DNA of 64,000 nucleotides from Magnolia sinica (Eukaryota > Streptophyta > Magnoliopsida > Magnoliales > Magnoliaceae): NCBI RefSeq assembly GCF_029962835.1, contig NC_080573.1, positions 87,582,001 through 87,646,000 on the forward strand, given 5' to 3'. Positions 11,980 to 22,587 of this stretch are shown in pieces. A program made the translations under genes and the position numbers. The notes beneath the pieces were generated by a model that was given only the letters and a program-made list of their open reading frames with translations, was not told the origin of the DNA and searched no databases. The stretch's first letter is position 1; each line of letters opens with the position of its first letter.

Positions 11980-12384
11980 GTGTTGGAATTGTGGGATGTT
12001 AGGCACATGAAGAAATATTATACAAATTCTAAAGAAAAGAAAGAGAATTTAGATGCTTCTTCCAGGAGGGTCAACCCTGCAAAATTAGATGAGGGTACGA
12101 GTGGAAGTGATGTGTTATCAGTGTCTATAGTTGGACACTTACACGATGATCATAGGGACGAGTGGATTTTAGACACCAGGGCATCATATCACCTGACTTC
12201 TCATCAGAGTTTGTTCACCAGTTACAAAGAGTGTGATGGTGGCCAGGTATTTATGGGCAATGATAATGCCTATAATATTGTGGGTGTTGGATTGGTGTGC
12301 ATAAAAATGTTTAATAGTATAAAGCGTACCTTGACTAAGGTGAGATATGTTCTTGATATGAGGAAGAGCTTATTAATATCTTGA
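11980..12384 (+). pseudogene. Copia aspartic protease fragment
   Basis: 134-residue open stretch. WILDTRASYHLTSHQSLF carries the protease active-site region, but the DTG(A) triad reads DTRA, a substitution at the conserved glycine. FMGNDNAYNIVGVG and VRYVLDMRKSLLIS match the flap and C-terminal parts. The preceding knuckle lost its last cysteine and is frame-shifted. This protease would not be expected to work. Confidence 0.75.
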
Positions 12385-12394
12385 AGCACTCGAC

Positions 12395-12592
12395 GTGCTT
12401 GGATGCAAGTTCACCAATTTTAATGTGGTCCTTAAAGTTTTAAAAGGGGCACTCATGGTCATGGAAGTAAAGAGGAGCGAGAAACTTTATAGGTTCATCG
12501 GGACCATGTCAACAGGTGGAGCTGCATCAGTTATAGAAGATTCCACGTCCGCACATATGTGGCATGCACGTTTGGCCCACGTTTGTGAGTAG
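12395..12592 (+). pseudogene. Copia pre-integrase region
   Basis: 65-residue open stretch with LKGALMVMEVKRSEKLYRFIG and ending MWHARLAHVCE, the HARLGH-type zinc-binding start of integrase (the glycine is replaced by alanine). It continues degraded to the integrase core at about 12730. Confidence 0.7.
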
Positions 12593-12729
12593 GGCATGAA
12601 GCTACTTTCCGATCTATGTTTAATTTCAGTCTTTAAAGTATTGATTTTAATATATGAGAGCATTGTATATATGGTAAACATTTAAGGTTATCTTTTAAGT
12701 CTGGTAAACATGTATAAGGGTGTGCTTGA

Positions 12730-13190
12730 TTATGTGCATTCGAATGTATGGGAGCCATCACCCGTGGTTTTTGTCAGAGGGTTGTCATGGTTCATCACAT
12801 TCATTGACGACTACTCCAAGAAAGTATGGATTTATTTTATGAAAAATAAATACAATGTTTTCACAAATTTCAAATAATGGAAGGCCATGGTGGAAAAATA
12901 GTAAGGGCAAAAGTTAAAGGTATTAAGGACAGATAATGACGGTGAATTTACTTCATGTAAATTTAATTAATATTGTAAAGATGAGGGGATCGTAAGACAC
13001 AACATAGTGAGCCATACACCAGATCAGAATAGTGTGGTTGAGTGGATGAATTAGACTCTCCTTGAGAGGGCTCAATGAATGATTAGTAATGTTGGGTTGG
13101 GTAAGGAACTATGGACTGGGGCCGTTAACACGGCTTGCTATTTGGTGAATTGGTCCCTTTTTACTGCTATTGAATGTAAAATTCTAAAGG
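12730..13190 (+). pseudogene. Copia integrase core, degraded
   Basis: Several short open pieces in frame order: FITFIDDYSKKVWIYFM (first catalytic Asp region), LKVLRTDNDGEF (second Asp), and QNSVVEWMN (catalytic Glu; consensus NGVAERMNRT). In-frame stops occur after TNFK, VEK, FN, WMN and ERAQ. Downstream, 13200-13440 still shows KYIFVGYGGGVKGYRLYNP, the conserved integrase C-terminal region. Confidence 0.75.
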
Positions 13191-13639
13191 AAGTATAGAG
13201 TGGTCAAAATGTGGACTACTAAGGATTGCGTAAATTTGGTTGTGAGGCTTACTCTTATGTATCGTCAGTTGAGAGATAAACTACACCAAATAGCCAAAAA
13301 GTATATCTTTGTTGGCTATGGAGGTGGTGTGAAGGGCTACAGGCTTTATAACCCATTTACACGTAAAATCATCATTAGTTGTAATGTTAGATTCGCGAAG
13401 GCTCCCTATTTTGCAAGAATGATTGGGAGGAGCAAAATGAACCAGAAAGGTTGGTTGTGGACATTCAGGTTGACATGGGTGATACTTAGGATGAGATAGG
13501 TGTGCAAGCAGAGGTACATGAGCAAGTGGAGCAGCCACCTTAAGAAGGAATCCGCCATGAGATCGCAGGTTACCGATGAGATACATGGATGATTCTAATA
13601 TCGCATATGCCTCCATTATAGATGAGGGGGATCCGTCTA

Positions 13640-13940
13640 CTCTTCAGGAGGCTCTTGATGGGCATGATGTAGAAAAGTAGAATGCAACAATGGACAATGA
13701 GATGGATTTCCTGTATAAGAATGAGATATGAGAGCTATTGGAGGTTCCAGTTAACCGAAAAGTGATCAGGTGTAAATGGATCTTTAGGAAGAAATAAGAT
13801 AGATACAAAGCAAGGTTGGTAGCGAAGAGATAAGTTCAGAGAGAAAGAATCGACTTCACAGAGATATTCGCACCAATTGTAAAGCAAGTATCTATCAGAT
13901 TCGTGTTGGTACTAGTTGCCCAATACAATCTCGAGTTATG
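13640..13940 (+). pseudogene. Copia reverse transcriptase, N-terminal remnant
   Basis: Translated pieces EALDGHDVEKWN, LLEVPVNRKVIRCKWIFRKK, YKARLVAKR and FTEIFAPIVKQVSIR follow the family order. Stops replace conserved tryptophan and glycine codons (TAG/TAA in AWK-type positions). The domain breaks at about 13940, where the sequence becomes unrelated. Confidence 0.75.
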
Positions 13941-14567
13941 TGGAACTTGGGAAAGTGAAAACACAAATATCACCGTGATCTAAAGCTCACGTGGACCCAC
14001 CACCAAAAATCAACTGTGGGTATTCACTTACCGTTGAAGCCTTCCCGGGGGCACATATTCACTTACCGTTGAAGGCTCCCTAGGCCCACCTTGGTGTTTG
14101 TTTGCTATCAGAATTGTTGGCATGGTCACGTGACCTGGATAAATGAAAAACCTAAATAGAATCTTGATCCACAACCCTTGTAAACCCCACCATGGAAAAC
14201 AATGGTGAATGATCTGCTGTTAGGCCACCGGGGTGTCTTTTTGGACATCTACCTGTTGACCGATCACTCAATCCCTGGATGAAGGGACCATACCAATATC
14301 AACTCGATCCAAAGACTCTATTGGCCTCATCGTGGAAAATAGTGGGGGTGAGAATGATACCATTGAAACCATCCTAGGGCCCACTGTTGTAATAGTTCCA
14401 GGGCCCACGATGAGTTTTAATTGCTAACCTTCTTTTTAAGTCACAGAGACCTGTTTGGAAGTTGTCTAATGCTTGTGTGCCCACAAAAAACAAAGAAAGA
14501 AAAAGAAAAAAAAAGAAAAGTAGAAGGATTGAACGCTTACTGTTGAAAATCTCCTTCATGTCCACCA
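13941..14567. other. Unassigned non-coding stretch
   Basis: No coding signal. It contains a short direct repeat (TTCACTTACCGTTGAAG twice near 14024 and 14060), CCCACNGT and GGGCCCAC words shared with the foldback elements elsewhere, and an A/G-rich run at 14486-14524. It looks like a decayed foldback or MITE sequence, but I cannot place its ends. Confidence 0.4.
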
Positions 14568-14992
14568 TGATGTGAGCGTGTGTGGAGATGGCCCACTCTT
14601 CGGTGGGGTCCACCGTGATATGAGCATGTATGGGGGTGGCCCAATGTCCAGTGAGATCCACCACGATGTCTGTTTTATCCATGCGATTCGCTGGGTCATT
14701 GTGCTGTTTGTGTTTTATCCACGCGCGGTCCGTGGGGCCGCTATGATGTATGTATGTATTTTACTCGTGCGGTCCATGAGGCTGTTGCGTTGCATGTATT
14801 TTATTCCTATGGCCCATGGGGCCCGCCGAGTTGTATACATATTTGCAGTAAAGCCGCGAGGAGAGGATTGTGAGGTTCGCCAGTATGTATATGAATGTGC
14901 GCTGTAAAAGGCTCACAAGGCTTTGAAGCCGCGCACCGTAGTGGTGTGTATGTGTGCACCGTGATGCCACCATGTTGTGTATGTGTATGCGG
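14568..14992. repeat. Degenerate 40-50 bp tandem array
   Basis: About nine or ten diverged units of the form (C/T)GTGATGTATGTGTNTTTTAYCC(A/T)YGCGGTCC(G/A)TGGGGCC. Early units have GTGGGGTCCACC words, later ones GCCGCGNGG. The array runs straight into the presumed start of copy B. Open frames on both strands here are read-throughs of the repeat. Confidence 0.55.
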
Positions 14993-16569
14993 TGAAGCCC
15001 ACGGGAAACCGGGCTCATAAAATTCCTGATTACTGAATCCGGCATTGACAAACTCCATAGTACCCCATTCTTGGCTCCCGACACCTATTTACTAGGTTCC
15101 GATCCTGGGATCCTACAAGGAGGATTTTCAACATGAATTTGTTTCATAATGAGCATAACCACAAGCATAACCCACAAACAATAACCAGAACACCATCATA
15201 AAATCCACCATTAGAAAAAACTATTAAGGTACAATGCATAAAAGGAAATACAATAACAAAATCGGAAGCTCCAGAAGTCCACTGCACACTCAAATCTCAA
15301 GGCTGTTGTGGCGTCCTAGCGTCACCTGCACGCATCTATCATGCATAAGCTTATAGAAAGCTTTAAGGGTGGTGAAAGTGTGTGCGCAAGGTAGCAATGC
15401 AAGTATGAAATATCAGAGTAATGCAGAAATATACTGGTAAGTCCATGAATACTATCAGCCATACTAAGGTTATGCGATGCAAGGCATGAATGTTATTGAC
15501 CATATCAAGGCCATGCGATGTAAGGCTTGAATGATGTCGGTCATACCAAGGCCATGCGATGCGAGTCCTATGTAGCCGAATGTCATATGCAAAATGCAAC
15601 GTATGCATGACAGTCCTCATCTGAATCCATAAAACCATACAGCTCATCGCTAGAGCATTAAATATCAGTACAGATCTCACTCTGGACAATCATCGGGGTC
15701 TAGTACGCTCTACGCTAACTTGTCGCCCCTATCCGAGCGTACAACTGGGTAAGTAGAAGAGACTTCACTATCTGCCTACCAATATCGGGCCTGACTCATC
15801 GATAGCGGACCCATTCCTTAAGCTGGTAAACTCAACCTAGATATTGCCCCCTCACTCAGGCGGGTAAGGTCATACCCTTTTCCAACCGACCATGACACAT
15901 TGGGAGACGTGACCTACTGGTATACGGCCCTCGTGCGCTCATGTACCCACTCGGTCTCGACGTTGGAGTCATCCTCTGGTACCATCGGGTTTAGGTATTT
16001 TTACCCAAGGACATTTATAGCGCCCCGATGCTAATAACAGTATTTTCGGTGTCCAATCCTGCCATCCATGATGTGCTTGTGGAGGCTATGACCCTTATGT
16101 CACTAGGGCGTATAGAAATCATATCATACAAATGCGAGATGCATGAATCATACTATCCAGTCATGCAGCAATCCTGCGCATACCACGTGCTCATTTGGGC
16201 AACTCCTATTAGGGAGTCCCATAATAATCCGCCAAATGACATGTGCTATGATCAATCACTCTTCATATCAAGCATACATATGATGCACATGGGTATGGAT
16301 CGTGAAGCTATACTAAGCATGTTATATAATGATGATATACTCTCCTTATATCAAGGATGGGCCTAGACGGCTTACTCATATCAAGAATGGGCCTAACGAT
16401 CATGAGAGCCCAATGGTTTGGGTTAGCCCACTAAGGGGAGTGAGAATGGGCCTAATAATGGGGCCTAGGGAGAGTTACAACGTGGACATTTAACCATCAT
16501 TGCTCTTACAATGTGGACATCAAACCATCATTTCTCCTAAGGCATGACCCATCATAAACATCATTGCAT

Positions 16570-16910
16570 ACATCATGGTGGAATCACACACATCACATTA
16601 GTCCTCATATACATCGCTTTGGGACTTACATCGCATTGGGCCACACTCATGGGCCTCACATGCATCACATTGGGCCTCATACAAGGGCCTCATATACATC
16701 GCATTGGGCCACATCTCATGGGCCTCAAATATATCACAATGGGCCACATCCCATGGGCCTCGAATATATCACAATGGGCCACAACCCATGGGCCTCAAAC
16801 ACATCACAATGGGCCTCATATCAGGGCCTTAAATACATCACAATGGGCCTCATATCTGGGCCTTAAATACATCACAATGGGCCTCTCATACAGGCCCAAT
16901 ATACATCACA
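16570..16910. repeat. ~35-bp TGGGCC(T/A)CA...ATACATCACA tandem array in copy B
   Basis: Roughly nine units such as ATATATCACAATGGGCCACA and AAATACATCACAATGGGCCTC. Two frames remain open across the array simply because of the periodicity; there is no gene. Confidence 0.75.
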
Positions 16911-18050
16911 TCAAGGTGGGACCCACATACTATATTTTCATTTCATTATATCTACACCATACATTTATTTTTAGAGATTATTATAGAGCATTACTAAAAA
17001 AATGAATCATATCGAAAGATCATCTGGACCATACCACAAATAGCAGTGGAGATAATGATTTTCATTGTTAACAATTCACTGAGCCCACCATAACGTTTAT
17101 TTTCCATCCAATCTGTTCATAAGGTCACAAAGACCTGAATTAAAAGGAAAACAAATTTCATATTGATCCAAAACTTCAGTGAACCCAAATGATTTCAATG
17201 GTAGACGATCAATCCTTCAGTGATTTTTGTAGTGTGGTCCACTTGATAGGTAGATCTGTCTTATTTTTAGTCTCAAGCCTTAAAACGAGCTTAAGAAGTG
17301 GATGGACGGTTTGGATAAAATAGATACATCGAAGGTGGGTCCCACCGTCCAACAGCTATTGGACGGTGCAGGATAAGACCCATACATCAAGGTAGGCCCC
17401 ACATGGCACCGTCCAGATGGACGGTGCAGATATATAACACATGCATTAAAAGTGGGTCCCACCTGTCCAGCGAATGGATAGAGGGGATGAGACCCATAGA
17501 ACTTCTGACGTCAATACCCCAACCATATGGCTAGGCTGCTAGCCAACCAGCAGGTGGATGGTCTGGATTCAACACATACCTCATGATCAGACCCGTTGCT
17601 GTGTCCCCAGATGGATGATCTGGATGTAAAACATGCCTCTCGGTGGGGCCTAAAGAACTTGCCAACATCAGCTGCAGTAGTAAGTTGTTGGGCTCCCCAC
17701 CATCCAGAAGGACGGTTGGGATAAAACCATACCTCATGATCAAGCCTGCTGCAGGCTGACGTCAAGTGCAGCAGTTATATGGCTGGTTTAGGTACACTAG
17801 CCAATCCGTTCCCACAGCTAGGTGGGTCCCAAGTGGGGTCCACCATATAATATAGTATGGATCTTCACAGAACATCATGGTGGGCCACGAATGGCTAAGA
17901 TAAAAACACATACCTCATGGCTGGTCCTACTGTCCAGGGGTCTGGACGGTGGACAACATGGATGAAACGCAGGCATCATGGTGGGCTCCCACGTCTAGCA
18001 TATTTGGACGGTGTGGATTTAATCCACTCATCAAGGTGGGCTGCAAAGGA

Positions 18051-18520
18051 TAGAAAGAGAGAGAGGGAGAGAGAGAGAGAGCGTAATGGAGGGACCCTGC
18101 CACTATGGACCCCTCTTTGTTTAAACATATACATCAAAATGGGTCCCATCACAAGTGGGCCCTCAAATGAAAATTAACGGTGGATATCCTAAAATCACCC
18201 ACCTATATCACTCCTTCTTGGTTCCTTGGCTTCCTGAGCTCCTTGGCTTTGATTTTGATGGAGGATGATGAAGTATGGATGGCTAGGATGGGAGATTGGG
18301 TGGTAGGGAGAGGGCCACACTTGGGGTTCTCTCTTAGAAAGCTTGGACGGTCACCTCCCTTGGTTGCTTGGAAGTGAAGAGAGAAATGAGAGAGGAGAGG
18401 GTGTTATAGGAGAGATGAGAAAGGAGGGATGGATGTTGTAAGAAGAATGACATGGAGGGTATGGGCTTGGTTGAATTTTGGATGAGAGAAGGATGGGTGG
18501 AGAGAGAGAGAGAGAGAGAG
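18051..18520. repeat. Two GA microsatellites flanking a purine-rich stretch
   Basis: (GA)n-rich runs at about 18051-18081 and 18499-18522 within copy B. The block between them contains the AGGAGCTCC-like and ATGGTGGAGATGG-like words also seen at 6440-6480 and 50875-50910 in copies A and C. Confidence 0.6.
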
Positions 18521-18886
18521 AGTTGACTTTGGGTAAGGCTTGTGTAAGAGAGGAATGGGTTGTGTACTTGACTTGTGATTGATTGATTGATGTGATGGGT
18601 TGTAGAGATTCTCTTGGGATTTGTAACACGTAGCGTTTTCATTGAAATAAACACGGGCCCACAACTCTTGGCATAGGTATCGCATCGGCATGCGAGATGC
18701 GGCGTTAGAATTGCGGCGATGGCGCGGTCTCAAGGGTACAAGTCTTGGGTTAAATCGACTCAGATATATGGGATGCGACTTAGGGTTGCATGCAAATGCC
18801 GATTACAGGTCGCGGGTCACTGAAATTTGAAAGGGGGGGACCGAGGGATCCTAAGGAACAGTACAGACTAAGATATGGGCCTTACA

Positions 18887-20005
18887 ACCCCTCTCGGTGT
18901 ACGGACCCTACGGATATTGGAGGATGATCTAGATTATGTTCGGGACTTTCGCACAAGAGACATAATCATAGAAAAATCTATCATCTTAGACCACATTGCT
19001 AGGTTTGGTCTTGTTCCTATTCTCTCCGAGGTTGGATGGGAACGCATCTTGAGTTGGGGTGGAACGACTTACTGGTCCATAGTGTAGGGCATGTATGCGT
19101 CCATATGTGATGTTGTTTCTCTTGAGAATTTGACATTCTCAATTAAATTTTTTAAAGAAACATTCACAATAATGTCTCATGTTATTTCTGCATTGATGGA
19201 TATAGTTATTGCGGATGATGGTATACTAATCGCCATATTGTCAGAGAAGATGTCGAACTCTAAAAAACAAACCATCACTCGTAAATTATGTTCCTTTAAT
19301 GCTAAATGAAGATCGGGTAATGCCTTTCCCTCTAACCAAATGCTCCTAAAATACCATGTTTTAGATTAGATTTGTACGTCTAATGTGTATCCTCGAGTTG
19401 GGAATAAGACTGATCTTACTCCCTTCATGCTTAGAGTTTTTCACTCCATTGTATCTGGTATTCGTGTCTGTCTGCCTTCCTTAATTTGTTACATTATCAT
19501 TCAGTTTCACTTGCATCCCAAGCACATTATCTGGTATTCTTGTCTGTCTGCTCATCTCATGACTTATGTTGGAATTTGAAGCATTTCACTGCAATGTTCA
19601 AATTCCAACGTATGAGGCACCAGAATCCGAACTCCTATTTAACAACTCAAATCTGAATATGATGAACCTCACTCCTCTTCCTAGCCAAAATGAAGAAAAA
19701 GAGGAAGAGCAGCTTGCTCCAGACACAAACATGGAGGACATTTTAAATGAGTTGGATGATTCAGATGATCCAGCTGATTCTGACTACCATCCCTCTCAGT
19801 TTGATGGGAGACTTTCTCCATTGGAGGAGAAAGTGGAGTCTTTGGATGTATCGAAGGCTTCATTGGCTCAAACCTAAAAATCTACAATGAAGTACATGAA
19901 GAAGTACTTCGATCGCATCAACTGAAGTTTGAGGCTAAATGATCCCTCAATGCCTGCTCCTTCTTCCTCTGGGTCGAATTAAGCTAGATTTTCATGTACT
20001 TAAAC
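18887..20005 (+). pseudogene. Env-like 3' ORF of a SIRE/Maximus-type copia element
   Basis: Degraded protein remains precede a polypurine tract and LTR. Visible pieces are HIARFGLVPILSEVGWERILSWGG (18980-19060), LENLTFSIKF (19120), LTPFMLRVFHSIVSG with LPSLICYIIIQFHLHPKHII (19410-19530), HLMTYVGI, and an acidic open stretch (19566-19877) ending in a coiled segment. This resembles the 'putative plant transposon protein' domain found downstream of pol in SIRE-like elements, here by recollection. Stops and frameshifts break it. Copy B cuts off the 5' side at 18886. Confidence 0.55.
19566..19877 (+). pseudogene. Acidic C-terminal stretch of the env-like ORF
   Basis: 103 residues: a short conserved start (EFEAFHCNVQIPTYEAP), then Glu/Asp-rich sequence (NEEKEEEQL, DELDDSDDPADSDYHP-type) and LSPLEEKVESLDVSKASL predicted as coiled coil. 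After the stop the frame continues KYMKKYFDRIN. Acidic plus coiled-coil tails are common in this ORF class. The assigned methionine is not a credible start because homologous sequence continues upstream in another frame. Confidence 0.5.
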
Positions 20006-20505
20006 CTTATTTTGTGGTTGTCTTGGTACTTTGGATGCTTTTGCTGACACTTGCCTTTTTATTGACTATTTCATATGCTTAACCTTTTTATTTCATATGG
20101 TTGGGGATTTCCTATGCTTACCCTTATTCTCTTACTACTAGCTCCTTTTATTCATCTTATTTCTTCTATTATTCCTTTGTCAACTTGTGACAAAAGGGGG
20201 GAGAGATAAGCTAGTATGGGGGAGAGATGTTAGTAATATGAAATATATGCTATGTTATAGTATGGGGGAGAGAGTGTAGGAGAGTATGTATAGAATGAAT
20301 GGCATGGATGCTATGTGTATGAAATGTATGAAATGAATGCATGGATGTTATGTGTATGGAATGCTAATGTGTATTTCATAGGGGGAGTGCCAGTTAAGCA
20401 TCATCAGTAGGTGAGCTGAAGATTTCAAGAAGATCAAAGACTTTCACATATCTAAAGATGTGTATGATTGCATATTTGTAATATTAAGTGTTTTGTCATG
20501 GAATT
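20006..20505 (+). other. 3' untranslated part of the SIRE-like element
   Basis: Pyrimidine-rich, then GTGACAAAAGGGGGGAGAG at about 20187-20205 and repeated ATGGGGGAGAGA words (20216, 20264), with ATG(A/T)ATG(C/T)-type simple repeats to 20360. GGGGGAG runs of this kind precede the polypurine tract in SIRE-like elements. Confidence 0.55.
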
Positions 20506-20520
20506 GAAAAAGGGGGAGAT
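20506..20520 (+). other. Polypurine tract
   Basis: GAAAAAGGGGGAGAT lies immediately before the LTR start TGTAAGTGCT at 20521. This is the plus-strand priming site for reverse transcription and shows that the LTR that follows is a 3' LTR. Confidence 0.85.
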
Positions 20521-22149
20521 TGTAAGTGCTAGGATGTTGAGCACACTTAGGTTGTTAAATTTCGTAAGACAAAACCACTTCAAAGTAGATCTTCGAAGAT
20601 CAGTTTATGTTCAAGAGAAGATCAAGCTTAAGATCGGTCTATGTTCAACAAAAGATCAAGCTCAAGATTGGCTGATATTTAAGATGAAGTCCGACACAAA
20701 GTTCGAGCTCAAATTCAAGATAAAGTTTGAGACTAAGTTCAAGCCAAAGAGAATTAGATATTTCATATATCTCAGGTGATATAAAACCCTAGAAAGACCT
20801 TAGGACTAGGTGCTTTTAAAATTATTTTATTGTGGCTATTTCACTTATTTTGCATGTAATTCGGCCAGTCTAACTTTTAGTTCGGCTAGCCAAAGCTTCC
20901 TCGGCTAGGCCAACTTCAAGCACGAAGTGAATAACAACTTTTGTTATAAATTCAGCTAGTCCGAGCTTGAAATTCAGCCAGCCCGAGAAAGTTTGGGTCA
21001 AAATCCATCAGCTTCAACTTTTGAAATTCGGGGGAATTCGGCTAGCCAAAGGTTAAATTCGGCTAGCCCAATTATGCTCTTCGGCCAGTCAAAGTTGACC
21101 TCGGGTTAGTCAAATTTTGGATAATTCTTATCCCGTGCAATCCGAAATCCATTAAACAGAATCCACTGAACTTAGGCTAGTCAAAGCCTATCTTGGGCTA
21201 GCCGAAGTTCTAATTTTTTCCCTATAAATTGAGTTCTTCTTTCATTTCGAATTACATAAGTTAATTATCAGAATTTTTCTACAAGAGAGAGAGAGAAGCT
21301 CAAGTTATTAGCAAGATATTGGTTGGTATTTATAATTTATTTAAATAGCTTTTTCAGTTCTCTTTAGTCTTAGATCTTTTAAGTTTTATCTAAGAGAGTA
21401 AACTATAATCCTCTTTGAGATCTAAGAGATTTAAATTAAGTAGCTTTGGGGTTTAACAAAATTAAAATCAATAGAATCCTAAACCCTTTCTATCTGATTG
21501 AACACGACACCATCTACATTCAAGAAAGAGGTCCTTCTGCTACAAGCTTCTGCTACATCTTCTACGGTGAAGGTAAGTATACCTTCTATAACTCTTTTTA
21601 GGTTTTTCTGAGGTATCTTGTGAAAATCACAGTTAAGGTTTTGTCTAAGATAGCTTGGTAAAATCTCAGTTTGGGTTTTTATTCTGATAGCCCATGAAAA
21701 TCACAAGGAATTGTATCAGATTATTAAGATGACCTTGTGAAAACCTTTTCATAGTGAAAGCCAAAATTATAAGGGAAGTAATTTTAGGAGTGGAGTAGGT
21801 GTGGCTATTTTTAAAGCACCGAACCACTATAATTCTTTGTACCATGTGGTGAATGTCTTATTTTTATTTTTGGTAGATTGAATGTATTTAATTTCAATTT
21901 TGTGGTGAATGTTGTAATTCTTTAATTTACTCTTACAAGTTTGAAGTTTTGATTTTAAAGAAATTCATGAAATAAGGTTGTCCTGCCTAAAACTTTAAGT
22001 GAAGGTTGTCCTACGAATTATTTGGAACCAATGTTTCAATACTCAGGCAATTGAGATCTTTGTTTTATTTACATATTCAGCACTTGTTTCAATTATTTAA
22101 TATTGTCCTATTCACCCCCCATCTAGGAAATTGTAAGCTCTCCTTTTCA
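20521..22149 (+). mobile_element. 3' LTR of the plus-strand SIRE-like copia element
   Basis: Runs from TGTAAGTGCTAGG to AGCTCTCCTTTTCA (1,629 bp). It aligns end to end, inverted, with the split LTR at 27451-27613/41342-42753. U3 holds GGCTAGCC palindromic words (20870-21210); TATAAA at 21223-21228 is a plausible TATA box; U5 contains TGTCCTATTCACCCCCC near 22105. After 22149 the sequence is the interrupted RT of the opposite-strand element. The open frame at 20468-20779 starts in the internal region and runs into U3; it is not a gene. Confidence 0.85.
20870..21210. repeat. Palindromic GGCTAGCC-word cluster in U3
   Basis: About twelve occurrences or near-occurrences of TCGGCTAGCCAAA(G/C)-like words. 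The homologous minus-strand LTR carries the same cluster at about 42120-42440. Confidence 0.7.
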
Positions 22150-22154
22150 GTAAA

Positions 22155-22587
22155 CATGATCGGGAAGTTTGGGATCTTCAAAACCCTTTGTTGTTCAACG
22201 TAAACTTCCTCATTTAGATCACCGTTTAGAAAATCACTTTTACATCTATTTGATAAATTTTAAATTTTTTATGACATGCGATGGATAGATAATTTAATTA
22301 ATTCAAGACGTGCAACTGGTGCAAAGGTTTCATCATAATCAACACCTTCAATATGAGTATAACCTTGTACAACCAGCCGTACCTTATTTCTAATAATATT
22401 CCCCATTTCATTAATTTTATTTTTAAAAATCTACTTAGTTCCAATCACATGTTTGTCGGTAGGTTTGGAAATCAAATACCATACATCATTTCTAATAAAT
22501 TAATTTAATTAATCTTGCAGGGCATTTATCTAACTTTCATCAGCGAGCATCTTATTTACATTACCCAGTTCAATTTGGGAAGTAAAG
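22155..22587 (-). pseudogene. Copia reverse transcriptase, N-terminal remnant
   Basis: Minus-strand pieces: TSQIELGNVNKMLADES, NDVWYLISKPTDKHVIGTK, NKVRLVVQGYTHIEGVDYDE, TFAPVARLELIKL, and KSDFLNGDLNEEVYVE near the left end. Conserved Trp codons have become stops. It breaks at 22150 next to the plus-strand LTR. Confidence 0.85.

Larger units (their letters stand above)
11306..13940 (+). pseudogene. Ty1/copia gag-pol remnant (plus strand)
   Basis: Gag starts ATGGCTGTTAATCC at 11306 (N-terminal part with LWNVKMIGLLVQQGL), then UBN2 domain, a degraded CCHC knuckle (CWNCGMLG, frameshift), protease, pre-integrase, integrase core, and the beginning of the reverse transcriptase (KWIFRKK ... RLVAKR ... 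FAPIVKQVSIR). It stops near 13940 just after the YNLEL stretch, well before the RT catalytic YVDD motif. At least ten in-frame stops or frameshifts are visible. No 3' LTR of this family follows. It therefore cannot encode an active polyprotein. Confidence 0.85.
14993..18886. mobile_element. Long LTR-like repeat, copy B
   Basis: Shares with copies C and D the opening block (GAATCCGG, GTACCCCATTC, GATCCTGGGATCCTACAAGG at 15097-15119), the ACGCATCTATCATGCATAAGC block, the GATAGCGGACCCATTCC block, the CGACCATGACACA block, the TGGGCCTC array (16570-16910), CCGTCCA foldback-type segments (17200-18030), GA-rich tracts, and the GC-rich end closing in GGGCCTTACA at 18877-18886. The first bases (TGAAGCCC) have drifted from TGTCACGCCCC, so the exact start is uncertain. 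No clear target duplication. Non-coding. Confidence 0.65.

Noticed and set aside
14374..15084. Overlapping open frames on both strands (102-111 residues)
   Set aside because: All lie in the degenerate 45-bp array and the start of copy B, with no conserved domain.
16544..17005. 153-residue open frame in copy B
   Set aside because: It translates the TGGGCCTC/ACATCAC tandem array (His/Gly/Pro-rich periodic protein); two frames are open at once and no domain is present.
18334..18733. Ser/Leu/Pro-rich minus-strand open frames
   Set aside because: They cover GA/CT microsatellites and low-complexity sequence within copy B.
20468..20779. 103-residue open frame spanning polypurine tract and U3
   Set aside because: It crosses a defined LTR boundary and has no match to any domain; chance frame.
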